Shown piece by piece: positions 23,500 to 32,422 of a stretch of DNA of 33,684 nucleotides. Location: contig JAUWMT010000030.1 of NCBI GenBank assembly GCA_030613025.1, positions 1 through 33,684 of the forward strand, written 5' to 3'. The first letter of the stretch is position 1, and each line of letters starts with the position of its first letter. The stretch comes from Candidatus Cloacimonadota bacterium. GTDB taxonomy: Bacteria > Cloacimonadota > Cloacimonadia > JGIOTU-2. Below the pieces are notes generated by a model. That model searched no databases and was not told where the DNA came from. It was given only the letters and a program-made list of their open reading frames with translations. Position numbers and translations under genes: made by a program.

Positions 23500-23529
23500 A
23501 AACAAAGGTCTGTGAAATAATTTTGTCAA
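23500..23529 (-). promoter_or_regulatory. Candidate promoter of the small membrane protein gene
   Basis: On the minus strand TTGACA lies at 23529-23524. At a spacing of 17, TTTGTT (23506-23501) falls in the -10 position, which is poor. The -35 is about 90 bases before the start codon, farther than elsewhere in the window. Confidence 0.3.
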
Positions 23530-23675
23530 ATTTTTCTGATCTTCCTTGAAAGTATGCACCTTTTTTTGCTATGATTTCAACATGTATGCACCGATTAAAA
23601 TCTTTCTCAACATAAGAATCTTCTAAAAAACTTGAACAAATTTATACATCATAAGCTATTTCGTACGGAGGCTTC

Positions 23676-24908
23676 ATGGATTTGAAAAAGTTGTTTCTGC
23701 TGATAATAATACTCTTGAGTATCAATTTTGCGGTACTCAAGATCAGTGATATTCATAAAGATAGGTCATCCCGAAATGAGATGGTTGAGATTTCTCAACC
23801 ATTAATAAAAAACTACGCACTTCGGGATACCCTTGATTTCGAGGAAAGACTGCAGAAGAATGAGATAGTAACTCTCTCTCGACGAAACGGGATAACCAAT
23901 GCAATTGAAAAGGTCAAACCTGCTGTTGTAAGTGTCAATGTGATACGCACAGAAGTAGTACAAACCAGTCCATTCAATTCATTCTTCAATGATTTCTACA
24001 GGGGATTTTTGCCACGAACTTATAAAAGGGAAGTGCAGAATCTTGGTTCAGGAGTAATAATCAGCGAGGACGGATATGCGATCACGAACAGCCATGTAGT
24101 TCAAAATGCCACAGAAATAAAAGTATTTCTTTCTGATGGAAGAAGTTTTGAAGCTGAACTTATCGGAAGTGATGTTGTAAATGATATAGCAGTTGTTAAG
24201 CTTAAAGACATCGAAACTGAATTGCCGCATGCTTATCTGGGAGATTCTGACGGAATTATCATAGGAGAATGGACAATTGCCCTTGGAAATCCGTTTGGAT
24301 ATCTTATTAAAGATTCTAAACCGACAGTCACAGTCGGTGTGGTGTCTGCAATGAATAGGAATTTTCGTAGTAATGAAGACAGAATATATAAAAAAATGAT
24401 ACAGACTGATGCAGCGATCAATCCGGGTAACAGCGGCGGACCGCTTGTAAATATTAACGGAGAGATCATCGGCATCAATACTTTTATATTCTCAAAAAGC
24501 GGAGGTAGTCTTGGAATGGGCTTTGCGATCCCATCCAATAGAGTCAAAAATATCGTGCAGGAGATCATAAAGTACGGAGGTATAAGGCCGATCTGGTTCG
24601 GTTTCAAAGTTCAGGATATCACTCCGTCACTGGCGAGCAGTCTGGGTCTCGATTCATCAGATGGCGTGATCGTGTCTTATATTGATGAAGATGGTCCAGC
24701 TGATGATGCCGGTCTTAAAAGAGGAGATTTAATCATAACTATTGACGGACAAATAATAAAAATTGTCAACGATGCAGAAATTGCAGTATCAGACATTCGA
24801 ATCGGTGAGATCTTAAAAATTGAGATCATTCGTGATGGCAAAGAAATGTCAAAAGAACTCACACCTCAGGAATATCATGATAAGAAAGGCACTTTTTTTA
24901 AGTTGTAG
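23676..24908 (+). CDS. HtrA/Deg-family serine protease, membrane-anchored
   Basis: This is an envelope quality-control protease. The N-terminal hydrophobic segment (residues 4-20) lacks a clear cleavage site and probably anchors the protein. The trypsin-like domain holds the triad His140 (ITNSHVV), Asp170 (NDIAVVKL) and Ser253 (NPGNSGGPL). One PDZ domain follows at about 300-395 (PADDAGLKRGDLIITIDG). With a single PDZ and an anchor it resembles DegS or YycK-type HtrA more than DegP, which has two. The Shine-Dalgarno GGAGG lies five bases before ATG 23676, and a weak TTGAAC at 23632 may be its -35. The gene for MurJ follows six bases after the stop. Confidence 0.93.
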   Translation: MDLKKLFLLIIILLSINFAVLKISDIHKDRSSRNEMVEISQPLIKNYALRDTLDFEERLQKNEIVTLSRRNGITNAIEKVKPAVVSVNVIRTEVVQTSPFNSFFNDFYRGFLPRTYKREVQNLGSGVIISEDGYAITNSHVVQNATEIKVFLSDGRSFEAELIGSDVVNDIAVVKLKDIETELPHAYLGDSDGIIIGEWTIALGNPFGYLIKDSKPTVTVGVVSAMNRNFRSNEDRIYKKMIQTDAAINPGNSGGPLVNINGEIIGINTFIFSKSGGSLGMGFAIPSNRVKNIVQEIIKYGGIRPIWFGFKVQDITPSLASSLGLDSSDGVIVSYIDEDGPADDAGLKRGDLIITIDGQIIKIVNDAEIAVSDIRIGEILKIEIIRDGKEMSKELTPQEYHDKKGTFFKL

Positions 24909-24914
24909 GAAAGC

Positions 24915-26486
24915 ATGAGCAAAAGTAAAGAGAACCTAACACAAGATGTCGGTAAGATATCAAGCGGAACTTTTCTCAGTAGAATTTCGGGATTGGTTCG
25001 CGATATTTTTCTCACTCATTTTCTTGGCGTGACAGCCATCGCAGACAGCTTCGGAGTGGCTTTTGTTATTCCCAATATGCTTCGAGGACTTTTCGGGGAA
25101 GGTTCACTTGCCGCTGCATTCATCCCAACCTACACAGAAATAAAAGAGACTCGCTCAAAAGAAGAAGCAGTTGCCTTTGCCCTGAACCTTTTATCAATAT
25201 TGGTGCTCATTCTTATCGGACTGGTTTTACTCGGACTGCTCCTGGCGCCATATATAATTCGGATAATGGCGCCGGGCTTTAGCGCTGAAGTTCAGGAGCT
25301 GACAATCCATCTTACGAGGATTCTCTTTCCATATCTTTTTCTGATCGGGCTGACTTCCAGTATTATTGCAATTCTAAACGCACATAAAATATTTTTCTTT
25401 CCATCGCTTTCACCATTGGTGCTGAACCTTGGCATTATCCTGCCCATACTTTTTGTTTCCTTTTTCACTCATACAGATATTGTTTATCGAGCATATCTAT
25501 TTGCCGGCGGCGTGCTTCTTGGTGGTGTGTTTCAGCTTTTTGTAAATATTCGCCTTCTCAAAACGATAGGATATACTTTTCGGTTAAGGATAAATCTTAA
25601 ACAGAAGGAATTAAAGGGAGTATGGAACAGAATGATACCCGGCATATTAAGTTTGGGTATTCGTGAGGTAAATGTTGTAGTGGATACATTACTTGCCTCT
25701 CTTCTTATCACAGGAAGTGTTGCAGCTCTGCATTACGGCAACCGGCTCATGCAGCTTCCTCTCGGTGTTTTCGGAGTTGCTATAGGCGCCGCACTTCTGC
25801 CCATGTTTTCCCGTCAAACTGCTCACAAAAAGGCAGACGAACTCATACACTCCATTCAGGAAGCATTTCAGATGATCATGATAATTATGATGCCGATCAT
25901 AGTACTAATACTTGTGGTTGGCAAAGATGCGATCTCGCTCGTGTATCTGCATGGCGCCTTTAACCAACAAGCCCTTATTATGACCTATTCGGCGCTGGCT
26001 TTCTATTCGATCGGATTGATCTCACACAGCTCGGTGAAAATATTTGCATCAGCTTTTTTTGCACTGAAAAACACAAAAACTCCGATGATCATCGCAGGGA
26101 TTTCCGTAGTGTGTAATATTATTCTCAATCTCATTTTAATGCGTTTGCTTCAGCTCAGAGGACTTGCCCTGGCAACTTCAATTGCTGCAACCTTGCAGGC
26201 AACCATTCTCTTTTTCACGCTTCAGGCTAAGATCGGGCGCATCTCTTTCAGGAAGATCGGAATGACATTTATAAAGGTTGTAGTATTATCAGTTATTGTC
26301 GGCTTGGTTGCATATTATTTAAATGTCCTTTCATATCACTACTTGCCTGCCGCAAGAATTTATATTTTCATTAAATTACTCATAATATTTACTGCCAGCT
26401 TGATGATTTACTTGTTTGGATTGAAACTGCTCAACGTTACCGATTTACAAAAAATCAAACACTCCATTTTCAGAAAAAATAAATGA
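24915..26486 (+). CDS. murJ: Lipid II flippase MurJ
   Basis: MurJ moves lipid-linked peptidoglycan precursor across the inner membrane. The N-terminus has the family signature: GTFLSRISGLVRDIFLTHFL, then GVTAIADSFGVAFVIPNMLR and GLFGEGSLAAAFIPTY, which carry the conserved Arg residues of the central cavity. The protein is strongly hydrophobic throughout, with about 14 predicted membrane segments and 523 residues, as expected. The basic end LQKIKHSIFRKNK is cytoplasmic in type. Its stop overlaps the uvrC start by four bases (ATGA). Confidence 0.94.
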   Translation: MSKSKENLTQDVGKISSGTFLSRISGLVRDIFLTHFLGVTAIADSFGVAFVIPNMLRGLFGEGSLAAAFIPTYTEIKETRSKEEAVAFALNLLSILVLILIGLVLLGLLLAPYIIRIMAPGFSAEVQELTIHLTRILFPYLFLIGLTSSIIAILNAHKIFFFPSLSPLVLNLGIILPILFVSFFTHTDIVYRAYLFAGGVLLGGVFQLFVNIRLLKTIGYTFRLRINLKQKELKGVWNRMIPGILSLGIREVNVVVDTLLASLLITGSVAALHYGNRLMQLPLGVFGVAIGAALLPMFSRQTAHKKADELIHSIQEAFQMIMIIMMPIIVLILVVGKDAISLVYLHGAFNQQALIMTYSALAFYSIGLISHSSVKIFASAFFALKNTKTPMIIAGISVVCNIILNLILMRLLQLRGLALATSIAATLQATILFFTLQAKIGRISFRKIGMTFIKVVVLSVIVGLVAYYLNVLSYHYLPAARIYIFIKLLIIFTASLMIYLFGLKLLNVTDLQKIKHSIFRKNK

Positions 26487-28300
26487 AACCAGCAATTCGG
26501 GAAAAAGTAAAGCTGATCCCTCACAGTCCAGGCGTGTATCTGATGAAGAACAGCAAGGGTGCGATCATCTATGTGGGAAAAGCAAAAAATCTAAAGAAAA
26601 GGGTTTCATCATATTTTAACAGAACCAGCTTTGACCTGCCCCGTACCGAAGTTCTTGTGAGCAGAATTGCTGATCTTGATTATATCGTAACCCGCAGTGA
26701 GCTCGATGCGCTTATTCTCGAAGACACGCTTATAAAAAAGCACCGTCCCAAATTCAATGTTTCATTAAAGGATGATAAGCGTTATCCATATCTGAAAATT
26801 ACAATGAAGGATGCATTCCCACGTGTATTTGTGACAAGAACTCTTGCTCGTGACGACTCAAAATATTTCGGTCCATATACTGAAGCTCATTCAGTCCGGA
26901 ATACGTTGATTCTTCTTGAGAAGATATTCAAATTGAGGACCTGCAGCAAGTTCATTCCCAAAGAGTTGAAAAATAACGGAACTGAGGATCGTGCGTGCTT
27001 GAATTTTCAGATCAATAAATGTGATGCCCCTTGTATTGGAAATATCTCTTATGAAGAATATCGTGAGAGGATCAATCAGGTGATACTATTCTTAAAGGGA
27101 AAAACCGATGCTATTATTTCTCAATTAAGATCACAAATGGAGAGAGCATCTGAAAGCCGGCAATACGAAAAGGCATCCCGGTATCGCGACCAGATTTTGG
27201 AAATTACTCATGTAACCAAGAAGCAGATCATGAGCAGCCAATCTCTATCTGATGCCGATGTGATAGGGATAGGTAGATGGGAGTCGGAGTGCTGCAGCGT
27301 TATTTTGAAAATTCGAGATGGAAAACTAATCAAAAAGGAGCACTATTTTCTTGAGAATACCCAGCAGGAAACTCCGGCTCTTATTCTCTCGCGCTTTATT
27401 ACACACTATTATAATTATCATGAGGATATTCCACCGATACTTATGATGCAGCAGGAGCCACAAGATAGCGAGCTGCTTACAGAGTTATTAAAAACAAAAA
27501 TCCATATTCCGCAACGTGGTGATAAGAAAAAGCTGGTTGATATGGCAAATCATAATGCATTTTTACTTGTCGAAGAAAAGAAGCTGGCTCATATAAAATC
27601 CTCGCAGAGAACGGTTTTTGCAGTAAAGGAATTGAAAGAGAAGCTTCATCTTGCCCGACTTCCAAGAAAGATCGCTGCCTTTGATGTGTCCAATCTTTTT
27701 GGGAAAGAAGCTGTTGCGTCGATGGTGTTCTTTTTTAACGGGAAACCCAAAAAGAGCCAGTATCGCAGGTTCAAGATAAAAATGGTGCCCGGTATCGATG
27801 ATTATAAAATGATGAATGAAGCGGTGACCCGATACCTGAGTCATCTCGATGATAAGGATGTTGAGCAGCCGGATCTTATCCTTATTGATGGAGGAAAAGG
27901 ACAGCTTTCTGCTGCTTTGAAAGCATTGAAAAAAACAACATTCTCAGTCTCACTTTTTTCCCTTGCTAAGCGGTTAGAAGAAATATTCGAACCCGGTAAA
28001 AAAGAGCCGATAATTATTCCTAAAACTTCCTATGCGCTCAAGTTACTTCAACAAATTAGAGATGAAGCTCATCGGTTTGCTATTACATATCATAAAAATT
28101 TGCGTGATAAAAAAACTCACTATTCGGAATTAGATGGGATCGAGGGTATTGGTGAAAAAAGGAAGATGCTTCTTCTTTCTTATTTTGGCTCGGTGCAAAA
28201 GATCAGGGATGCAACTGTGGAAGAGCTATCTTTAGTGCCCGGAATAAGTACTAAAATTGCAAAAATGATCATAGACTCATTACAAGTAATTTCAAAATAA
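26483..28300 (+). CDS. uvrC: Excinuclease ABC subunit C
   Basis: UvrC makes both incisions in nucleotide excision repair. The GIY-YIG domain is at 15-48 (PGVYLMKN, IIYVGKAKNLKKRVSSYF). A cysteine set, Cys154, Cys172, Cys180 and Cys184 (RTCSKF, RACLNF, KCDAPC), matches the position of the iron-sulfur cluster described for E. coli UvrC. A UVR motif follows at about 200-235, then the RNase H-like 5' incision domain (FDVSNLFGKEAVASMVFF, LILIDGGKGQLSAAL, HRFAITYHKNLR). The C-terminus has two helix-hairpin-helix units (LDGIEGIGEKRKMLLLSYFG, LSLVPGISTKIAKMI). Length (605) is normal. It is coupled to murJ by overlap, an unusual pairing. Confidence 0.97.
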   Translation: MKPAIREKVKLIPHSPGVYLMKNSKGAIIYVGKAKNLKKRVSSYFNRTSFDLPRTEVLVSRIADLDYIVTRSELDALILEDTLIKKHRPKFNVSLKDDKRYPYLKITMKDAFPRVFVTRTLARDDSKYFGPYTEAHSVRNTLILLEKIFKLRTCSKFIPKELKNNGTEDRACLNFQINKCDAPCIGNISYEEYRERINQVILFLKGKTDAIISQLRSQMERASESRQYEKASRYRDQILEITHVTKKQIMSSQSLSDADVIGIGRWESECCSVILKIRDGKLIKKEHYFLENTQQETPALILSRFITHYYNYHEDIPPILMMQQEPQDSELLTELLKTKIHIPQRGDKKKLVDMANHNAFLLVEEKKLAHIKSSQRTVFAVKELKEKLHLARLPRKIAAFDVSNLFGKEAVASMVFFFNGKPKKSQYRRFKIKMVPGIDDYKMMNEAVTRYLSHLDDKDVEQPDLILIDGGKGQLSAALKALKKTTFSVSLFSLAKRLEEIFEPGKKEPIIIPKTSYALKLLQQIRDEAHRFAITYHKNLRDKKTHYSELDGIEGIGEKRKMLLLSYFGSVQKIRDATVEELSLVPGISTKIAKMIIDSLQVISK

Positions 28301-28468
28301 TGAACTTGTCATTTCATATTTTCTTATTTGATTCCAAAATTATTGAAAATACTACCCGTTCAAGTATTTAACTTCTTAAATCTCAAGTCGTTAATCGACA
28401 TTCGATATTCGCTAAGAAAATGTTGATTTAAGAACAAGGAACACCGATTGAAGATTTCAAGAATAAAA

Positions 28469-28494
28469 AAGAGGTGATCCGAAAATCACCTCTT
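28469..28494 (-). terminator. Intrinsic terminator of the OsmC-purC operon
   Basis: AAGAGGTGAT (28469-28478) pairs perfectly with ATCACCTCTT (28485-28494) around CCGAAA. On the minus strand the stem is followed by TTTTTTATTC, a proper T-run; on the plus strand the trailing bases are not T-rich. It therefore ends the minus-strand operon, though it may also stop uvrC transcripts. Confidence 0.85.
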
Positions 28495-28517
28495 CAAAGA
28501 ACAAATTATATTAGAAA

Positions 28518-28856
28518 CTAATGATTTTCGAGTGACCGGTTTTTGATATCTTCAAAATTTCTATCTTCAAATTTTACTTCCACTCCATTGAACTGCCGCT
28601 TTATGTCCTCGATCTCTAAAGCTGGATTTTTGCTGTATAAAAGTTTTATATGGTTGTATCTATTACATAATGTGATGATATTTTTTGAGGGATTCTTTTC
28701 AAGGATGATATAGATATGATGCAGATCATCACGTTCTTCCAGGTAATGTTCAAGCTTAATGATATCATCGCCCTGAATGTCATGGGCGTAGATGAATGCG
28801 ATTGCCTTTTTGTGACTTTTGGGGGAGACTTTACTTCTAGTGAATCTACCTTTCAT
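28518..28856 (-). CDS. Small protein of unknown function
   Basis: There are 112 residues, charged and apparently alpha/beta: AIAFIYAHDIQGDDIIKLEH, then DDLHHIYIILEKNPSKNII and HIKLLYSKNP look like strand-helix alternation as in a small Rossmann-like or receiver-like fold. The basic N-terminus (MKGRFTRSKVSPKSHKK) could bind nucleic acid (speculation). GGAGGT lies three bases before the ATG on the minus strand, and the terminator at 28469 follows 24 bases after its stop. Both support a real gene. It lies 56 bases after a response regulator gene and may share its transcript. I do not recognise the family. Confidence 0.65.
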   Translation of the reverse strand: MKGRFTRSKVSPKSHKKAIAFIYAHDIQGDDIIKLEHYLEERDDLHHIYIILEKNPSKNIITLCNRYNHIKLLYSKNPALEIEDIKRQFNGVEVKFEDRNFEDIKNRSLENH

Positions 28857-28912
28857 TTTACCTCCGTGCTTTGGTAATAATTAATATTCTCAAATTGCCT
28901 TTCAATTAGTTC

Positions 28913-29281
28913 CTAAGTTTTTTTTAATGCATTTTTGATCATATGAACAAGGTCATCGATCTCAAATGGTTTAAAAATTATGTCGTGCAAGCCATCCTTT
29001 CTGGCTTTAACCAGCACATGATTCGGATCATATCCAAAACCCGTCATCATGATTATCGGAATTGTGTCATCAAAATCTCTGATCTGTGAATAAAGCTCGT
29101 ATCCATCCATATCCGGCATCGCAATATCGCTGAGCACAAGGTCAACATGCTGCTCCCGAACGATCTGTAACGCATCAAATCCATTATCGGCAGTGGTCAC
29201 TTTATAGTTCTTTTTCGGAAGCACATAGGAAAGATAGTCCAGTGTGTCCTGCTCGTCATCAACAATAAGTATAGTTTTCAT
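28913..29281 (-). CDS. Single-domain response regulator (CheY-like receiver)
   Basis: The 122-residue receiver domain is complete: acidic pair Asp8-Asp9 (IVDDEQ), phospho-acceptor Asp52 (LVLSDIAMPDMDG), Thr80 (PIIMMTGFG) and Lys104 (IFKPFE). There is no output domain, so it acts by protein contact or in a phosphorelay. No histidine kinase lies in the window. Its start overlaps the purC stop by four bases (ATGA), so it is translationally coupled to a purine-synthesis gene. Confidence 0.93.
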   Translation of the reverse strand: MKTILIVDDEQDTLDYLSYVLPKKNYKVTTADNGFDALQIVREQHVDLVLSDIAMPDMDGYELYSQIRDFDDTIPIIMMTGFGYDPNHVLVKARKDGLHDIIFKPFEIDDLVHMIKNALKKT

Positions 29282-30168
29282 AAAGATGATTTTCCTGTGA
29301 TCTTAGTGTATGCCTGCATATATTTTTCGCGTGTCTTTTCGATAATATCTTTTGGAAGATGAAGAATGTCATCATCGGCTGAAATATCCTTTTTATGTTG
29401 TATTCCCTTAGATAAAAGATAATCCCGTACAAACTGTTTATCATAACTTTTCTGAGATCTGCCCGGTTCATACTCATCTTTGTCCCAAAAGCGTGAGGAG
29501 TCAGGAGTGAATATCTCATCAATCAGAATGATCTCATTATTATAAAGACCAAACTCAAATTTAGTATCCGCAAGAATAATATTTTTCTTCTCAAGAATAT
29601 CGTGAGCAAAGGCATAGAGTTGAAGACTTATCTCTTTTATTTTTTCTGCAAGGAGAGGATCGACTACACGTTTCATCTCTTCATAGCTGATATTTTCGTC
29701 ATGTCCTTCTTCGGCTTTTGTAGAAGGTGTGAATAAGGGTTCGGGAAGTTTTTCAGATTCTACAAGTCCTTCAGGCAATTCAATTCCACAAACCCTTCCG
29801 GACTTCTTATAATCCTTCCAGCCAATGCCTGTAATATAACCGCGAACAATGCATTCAATGGGAAATTTCTCAGCTTTTTTGACCAGCATCGAGCGTTTAT
29901 CAAGGTCATCAAAAGCATCCTGAATATCTTCAGGGAAGTCTTTCACATCGGTTGAAATGACATGATTCGGAGTGATTGAAGCAGTGTGATCAAACCAGTA
30001 AGCTGATATCTGATTAAGGATTTTACCCTTATCCGGAATCTCATCACGAAGAATGTAATCGAACGCAGAAATTCTGTCAGATGCAATGATAAGAAGCTTG
30101 TTTCCCAGATCGTAAATATCTCGCACCTTTCCTTGCTTGAGAGGAAATAAGTCTCTAAGTTGTGCCAT
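29278..30168 (-). CDS. purC: SAICAR synthetase (phosphoribosylaminoimidazole-succinocarboxamide synthase)
   Basis: PurC joins CAIR and aspartate with ATP in purine synthesis. Family blocks are present: GKVRDIYDLGNKLLIIASDR (ATP loop), ISAFDYILRDEIPDKGKILN, KAEKFPIECIVRGYITGIGW, LPEPLFTPSTKAEEGHDENI, ILADTKFEFG, and IDEIFTPDSSRFWDKDEYEP with metal-binding Asp/Glu. The length (296 residues) matches the longer bacterial and yeast-like form instead of the 235-residue E. coli form. It starts nine bases after the OsmC-family gene and overlaps the response regulator gene. Confidence 0.96.
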   Translation of the reverse strand: MAQLRDLFPLKQGKVRDIYDLGNKLLIIASDRISAFDYILRDEIPDKGKILNQISAYWFDHTASITPNHVISTDVKDFPEDIQDAFDDLDKRSMLVKKAEKFPIECIVRGYITGIGWKDYKKSGRVCGIELPEGLVESEKLPEPLFTPSTKAEEGHDENISYEEMKRVVDPLLAEKIKEISLQLYAFAHDILEKKNIILADTKFEFGLYNNEIILIDEIFTPDSSRFWDKDEYEPGRSQKSYDKQFVRDYLLSKGIQHKKDISADDDILHLPKDIIEKTREKYMQAYTKITGKSSL

Positions 30169-30177
30169 TATTTACGA

Positions 30178-30603
30178 TCATTCCCCTTGCTTTTTTTTCT
30201 GAATAATATATGAATGAGTGATCCTCGCAGATTTTCCGATCATTGAAGTTACACCACAATAGCGTTCCATAGAAAGTGTAATTGCTTTCTCAACATTAGA
30301 TTCATCAATGTTATCTCCAATAATTGTATAGATAATGTGGATCTTTGTGAAAATTTTCGGATGTTCTGTAGAGATTTCTGCATCAGCAGAGACCTTGATA
30401 TTCTTGTAGGGAACTCTCATTTTTCTGAGTAGAGATACAACATCCATGCCGGTGCAACCGATCAAACCCATGAGAACCAATTCTTTCGGTCTGCATCCTT
30501 GATCGTAGCTCATGTCTTTACCTGCATCGAGTATAATTGCATGATTGGAATCTGAGACTGCGCTGAATTGTAGCTTATCGATCAATGTCACTTTTGCTTT
30601 CAT
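30178..30603 (-). CDS. OsmC/Ohr-family protein
   Basis: OsmC-fold proteins reduce organic peroxides with two cysteines. Both are here: Cys50 in GLIGCTGMDVVSLL and Cys116 in MERYCGVTSM, with Glu41 (PKELVLMGLIGC), so peroxidase activity is possible. The overall pattern fits the YhfA/OsmC-like subgroup. The length is 141 residues. It is the first gene of an operon with purC; its start codon lies only 39 bases after a TTGACA box, leaving little room for a leader, and no Shine-Dalgarno is visible. Confidence 0.9.
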   Translation of the reverse strand: MKAKVTLIDKLQFSAVSDSNHAIILDAGKDMSYDQGCRPKELVLMGLIGCTGMDVVSLLRKMRVPYKNIKVSADAEISTEHPKIFTKIHIIYTIIGDNIDESNVEKAITLSMERYCGVTSMIGKSARITHSYIIQKKKQGE

Positions 30604-30613
30604 ATTTCACAAA

Positions 30614-30648
30614 AAGGTTACAAGGGATAGAATTGTTGTCAAATTTAT
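30614..30648 (-). promoter_or_regulatory. Promoter of the OsmC-purC operon
   Basis: On the minus strand TTGACA (30642-30637) lies in the block AAATTTGACAACAATT, which is repeated exactly upstream of prmC. TAACCT (30620-30615) is the best -10 at a spacing of 16. Transcription would start about 10 bases or less before ATG 30603. Confidence 0.5.
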
Positions 30649-30669
30649 TTTATATATTTTGTAAAAAAA

Positions 30670-31140
30670 TTAGAAAAATTGCGGGAAGATTATCAGAAGT
30701 ATCTGAATTATTATATTTGAACAAATACCTGCGGCAATATCGTCGGCAAGCACACCCCATCCATGAGGAAGTTGTTGCAATTGATTGATGGGAGTTGGTT
30801 TTACGATATCAAAAACACGGAACAGAACAAGTGCATAGATAAAGACCATCAAAGTGTGGGGCAGGAACATAACTGCGAAGCAAAAACCGATAAGTTCATC
30901 AATAGTGATCTTTCTGCTGTCATGTCCCAAGTCTTTTTCAGCACTTTTTATGATGGGAACAAATATCAAGCTTGCGACCAACAGAATTCCGATCAGTAAT
31001 AGGTTACCAACAACACTGAGAGGTGGAATTAGATAATAATACAGAATAGCAGTGAAAATTGAAGTAAGCGTTCCTGAGGCAATAGGAAAGTAACCGATAA
31101 AACCAACTGAAACCAGTAAATTTCTAAAAAATTTCAGCAT
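30670..31140 (-). CDS. pgpA: Phosphatidylglycerophosphatase A
   Basis: PgpA removes the phosphate from phosphatidylglycerophosphate to give phosphatidylglycerol in the inner membrane. PgpA-type motifs are all present: FPIASGTLTS, ITIDELIGF, FRVFDIVKPTPI and GWGVLADDIAAGI, with Asp/Glu residues for the metal. About four hydrophobic segments lie between them. I chose ATG 31140 (MLKFF), two bases after the murA stop; a TTG at 31146 would add two residues. It is the last gene of the prmC-murA-pgpA operon; no good terminator is visible after it. Confidence 0.92.
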   Translation of the reverse strand: MLKFFRNLLVSVGFIGYFPIASGTLTSIFTAILYYYLIPPLSVVGNLLLIGILLVASLIFVPIIKSAEKDLGHDSRKITIDELIGFCFAVMFLPHTLMVFIYALVLFRVFDIVKPTPINQLQQLPHGWGVLADDIAAGICSNIIIQILLIIFPQFF

Positions 31141-31142
31141 GA

Positions 31143-32408
31143 TCAATAAAGAGCGTCGGTTTCTATCCTCTCAATATCTGCACCAAGTGAAGCAAGTTTA
31201 TTCTCAAAATATTCATAGCCACGATCAAGATGATATACTCTGGATATTTTTGTTTCTCCATCTGCAGCGAGAGCAGCAGTAATGAGTGCAGCAGCAGCAC
31301 GAATATCAGGAGCCATAACAGGCGCGCCGGAGAGTTTGTTGCCTCCATTGATACTGATCATGTTTCCCGATAATTTTATATCAGCCCCAAGGCGCTGCAG
31401 TTCGCTTATATACATAAATCGGTCAGAAAAGATATTTTCATTTATAATGCTCTTGCCCTCAATTGTAGATAGCAAAGCGGCAAAGAGCGGTTGAAGGTCG
31501 GTCGGGAATGCGGGATAGGGATTAGTGGATATTTCGACGGGATATTTTTTTCCTTTATTATAGATTGTGATTGAATTCTCCTGCGTTTCAACCGTATAGC
31601 CAATATCCCGGAGTTTATTGAGCACGATGCCTGAATGCTGGGGAATGCAGTTTGTGACTGTGATCTTCCCATTAGTTATCGCCCCTGCAACAAGAAGCGT
31701 ACCCACTTCGATCCTGTCGGGAATAAGCGAATAGTCAGCAGGATGGAGTTCTTTCACACCATGAACTGTGATGATCTCAGTACCGTGTCCATCGATCTGT
31801 GCTCCCATTTTATTAAGAAATTCAGCAAGTCCGCTTATCTCCGGCTCGCAGGCAGCATTCTCTATGACAGTCGTGCCTTCTGCAAGAACTGCAGCCATGA
31901 GCACATTTGCAGTGGCGCCGACAGTTTTATTCTCAAAAAATATTTCAGAACCTTTCAGCCCTTTGGTTTTCGCATATATGTAACCATGTTTTATCTGGAT
32001 GGTCACACCCAGTTTATGAAGCGCTTCCAGATGATAATCTATTGGACGGGCACCAAGTGCGCAACCTCCGGGAAAGGATACTTTTGCCTGTCCGCAGCGA
32101 GCGAGTAATGGACCAAGTGCGTAGATCGAGGCACGCATTATTTTCACAAGTTCATATGGGGCTTCATGATTTTTTATTTTTTTTGTAGTGATGCGCAGCT
32201 CATGGTCTGTGAATTCAGCTTCAGTGCCGATCGTTCTGAGCAGTTTTATCATTGTTCGTATATCGGAGAGATTCGGAATGTTCTTTATGTGATATTCTCC
32301 ATCGGCAAGGAGTGTGGCAGCCAGAATAGGTAACCCGGCATTCTTCGATCCGTTTGCAGCAATTGTTCCTGTGAGTTTGCGTCCACCGCGTACTAAAATT
32401 TCATCCAT
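31143..32408 (-). CDS. murA: UDP-N-acetylglucosamine 1-carboxyvinyltransferase
   Basis: MurA transfers enolpyruvate from PEP to UDP-GlcNAc, the first committed step of peptidoglycan synthesis. Lys22 (GSKNAGLP) and catalytic Cys116 (FPGGCALGARPIDYH) are present; the Cys form is the one fosfomycin normally alkylates. Further blocks are TVGATANVLMAAVLAEG, YPAFPTDLQPLFAALL and APDIRAAAALITAALAADG. Length (421) is standard. It starts 14 bases after prmC and its stop is two bases before pgpA, so all three are on one transcript. Confidence 0.97.
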   Translation of the reverse strand: MDEILVRGGRKLTGTIAANGSKNAGLPILAATLLADGEYHIKNIPNLSDIRTMIKLLRTIGTEAEFTDHELRITTKKIKNHEAPYELVKIMRASIYALGPLLARCGQAKVSFPGGCALGARPIDYHLEALHKLGVTIQIKHGYIYAKTKGLKGSEIFFENKTVGATANVLMAAVLAEGTTVIENAACEPEISGLAEFLNKMGAQIDGHGTEIITVHGVKELHPADYSLIPDRIEVGTLLVAGAITNGKITVTNCIPQHSGIVLNKLRDIGYTVETQENSITIYNKGKKYPVEISTNPYPAFPTDLQPLFAALLSTIEGKSIINENIFSDRFMYISELQRLGADIKLSGNMISINGGNKLSGAPVMAPDIRAAAALITAALAADGETKISRVYHLDRGYEYFENKLASLGADIERIETDALY

Positions 32409-32422
32409 TTTGTAACCAACTT

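Noticed and set aside
31635-32108. 157-codon plus-strand open frame
   Set aside because: It lies opposite murA, which is unambiguous; there is no ribosome binding site or domain.
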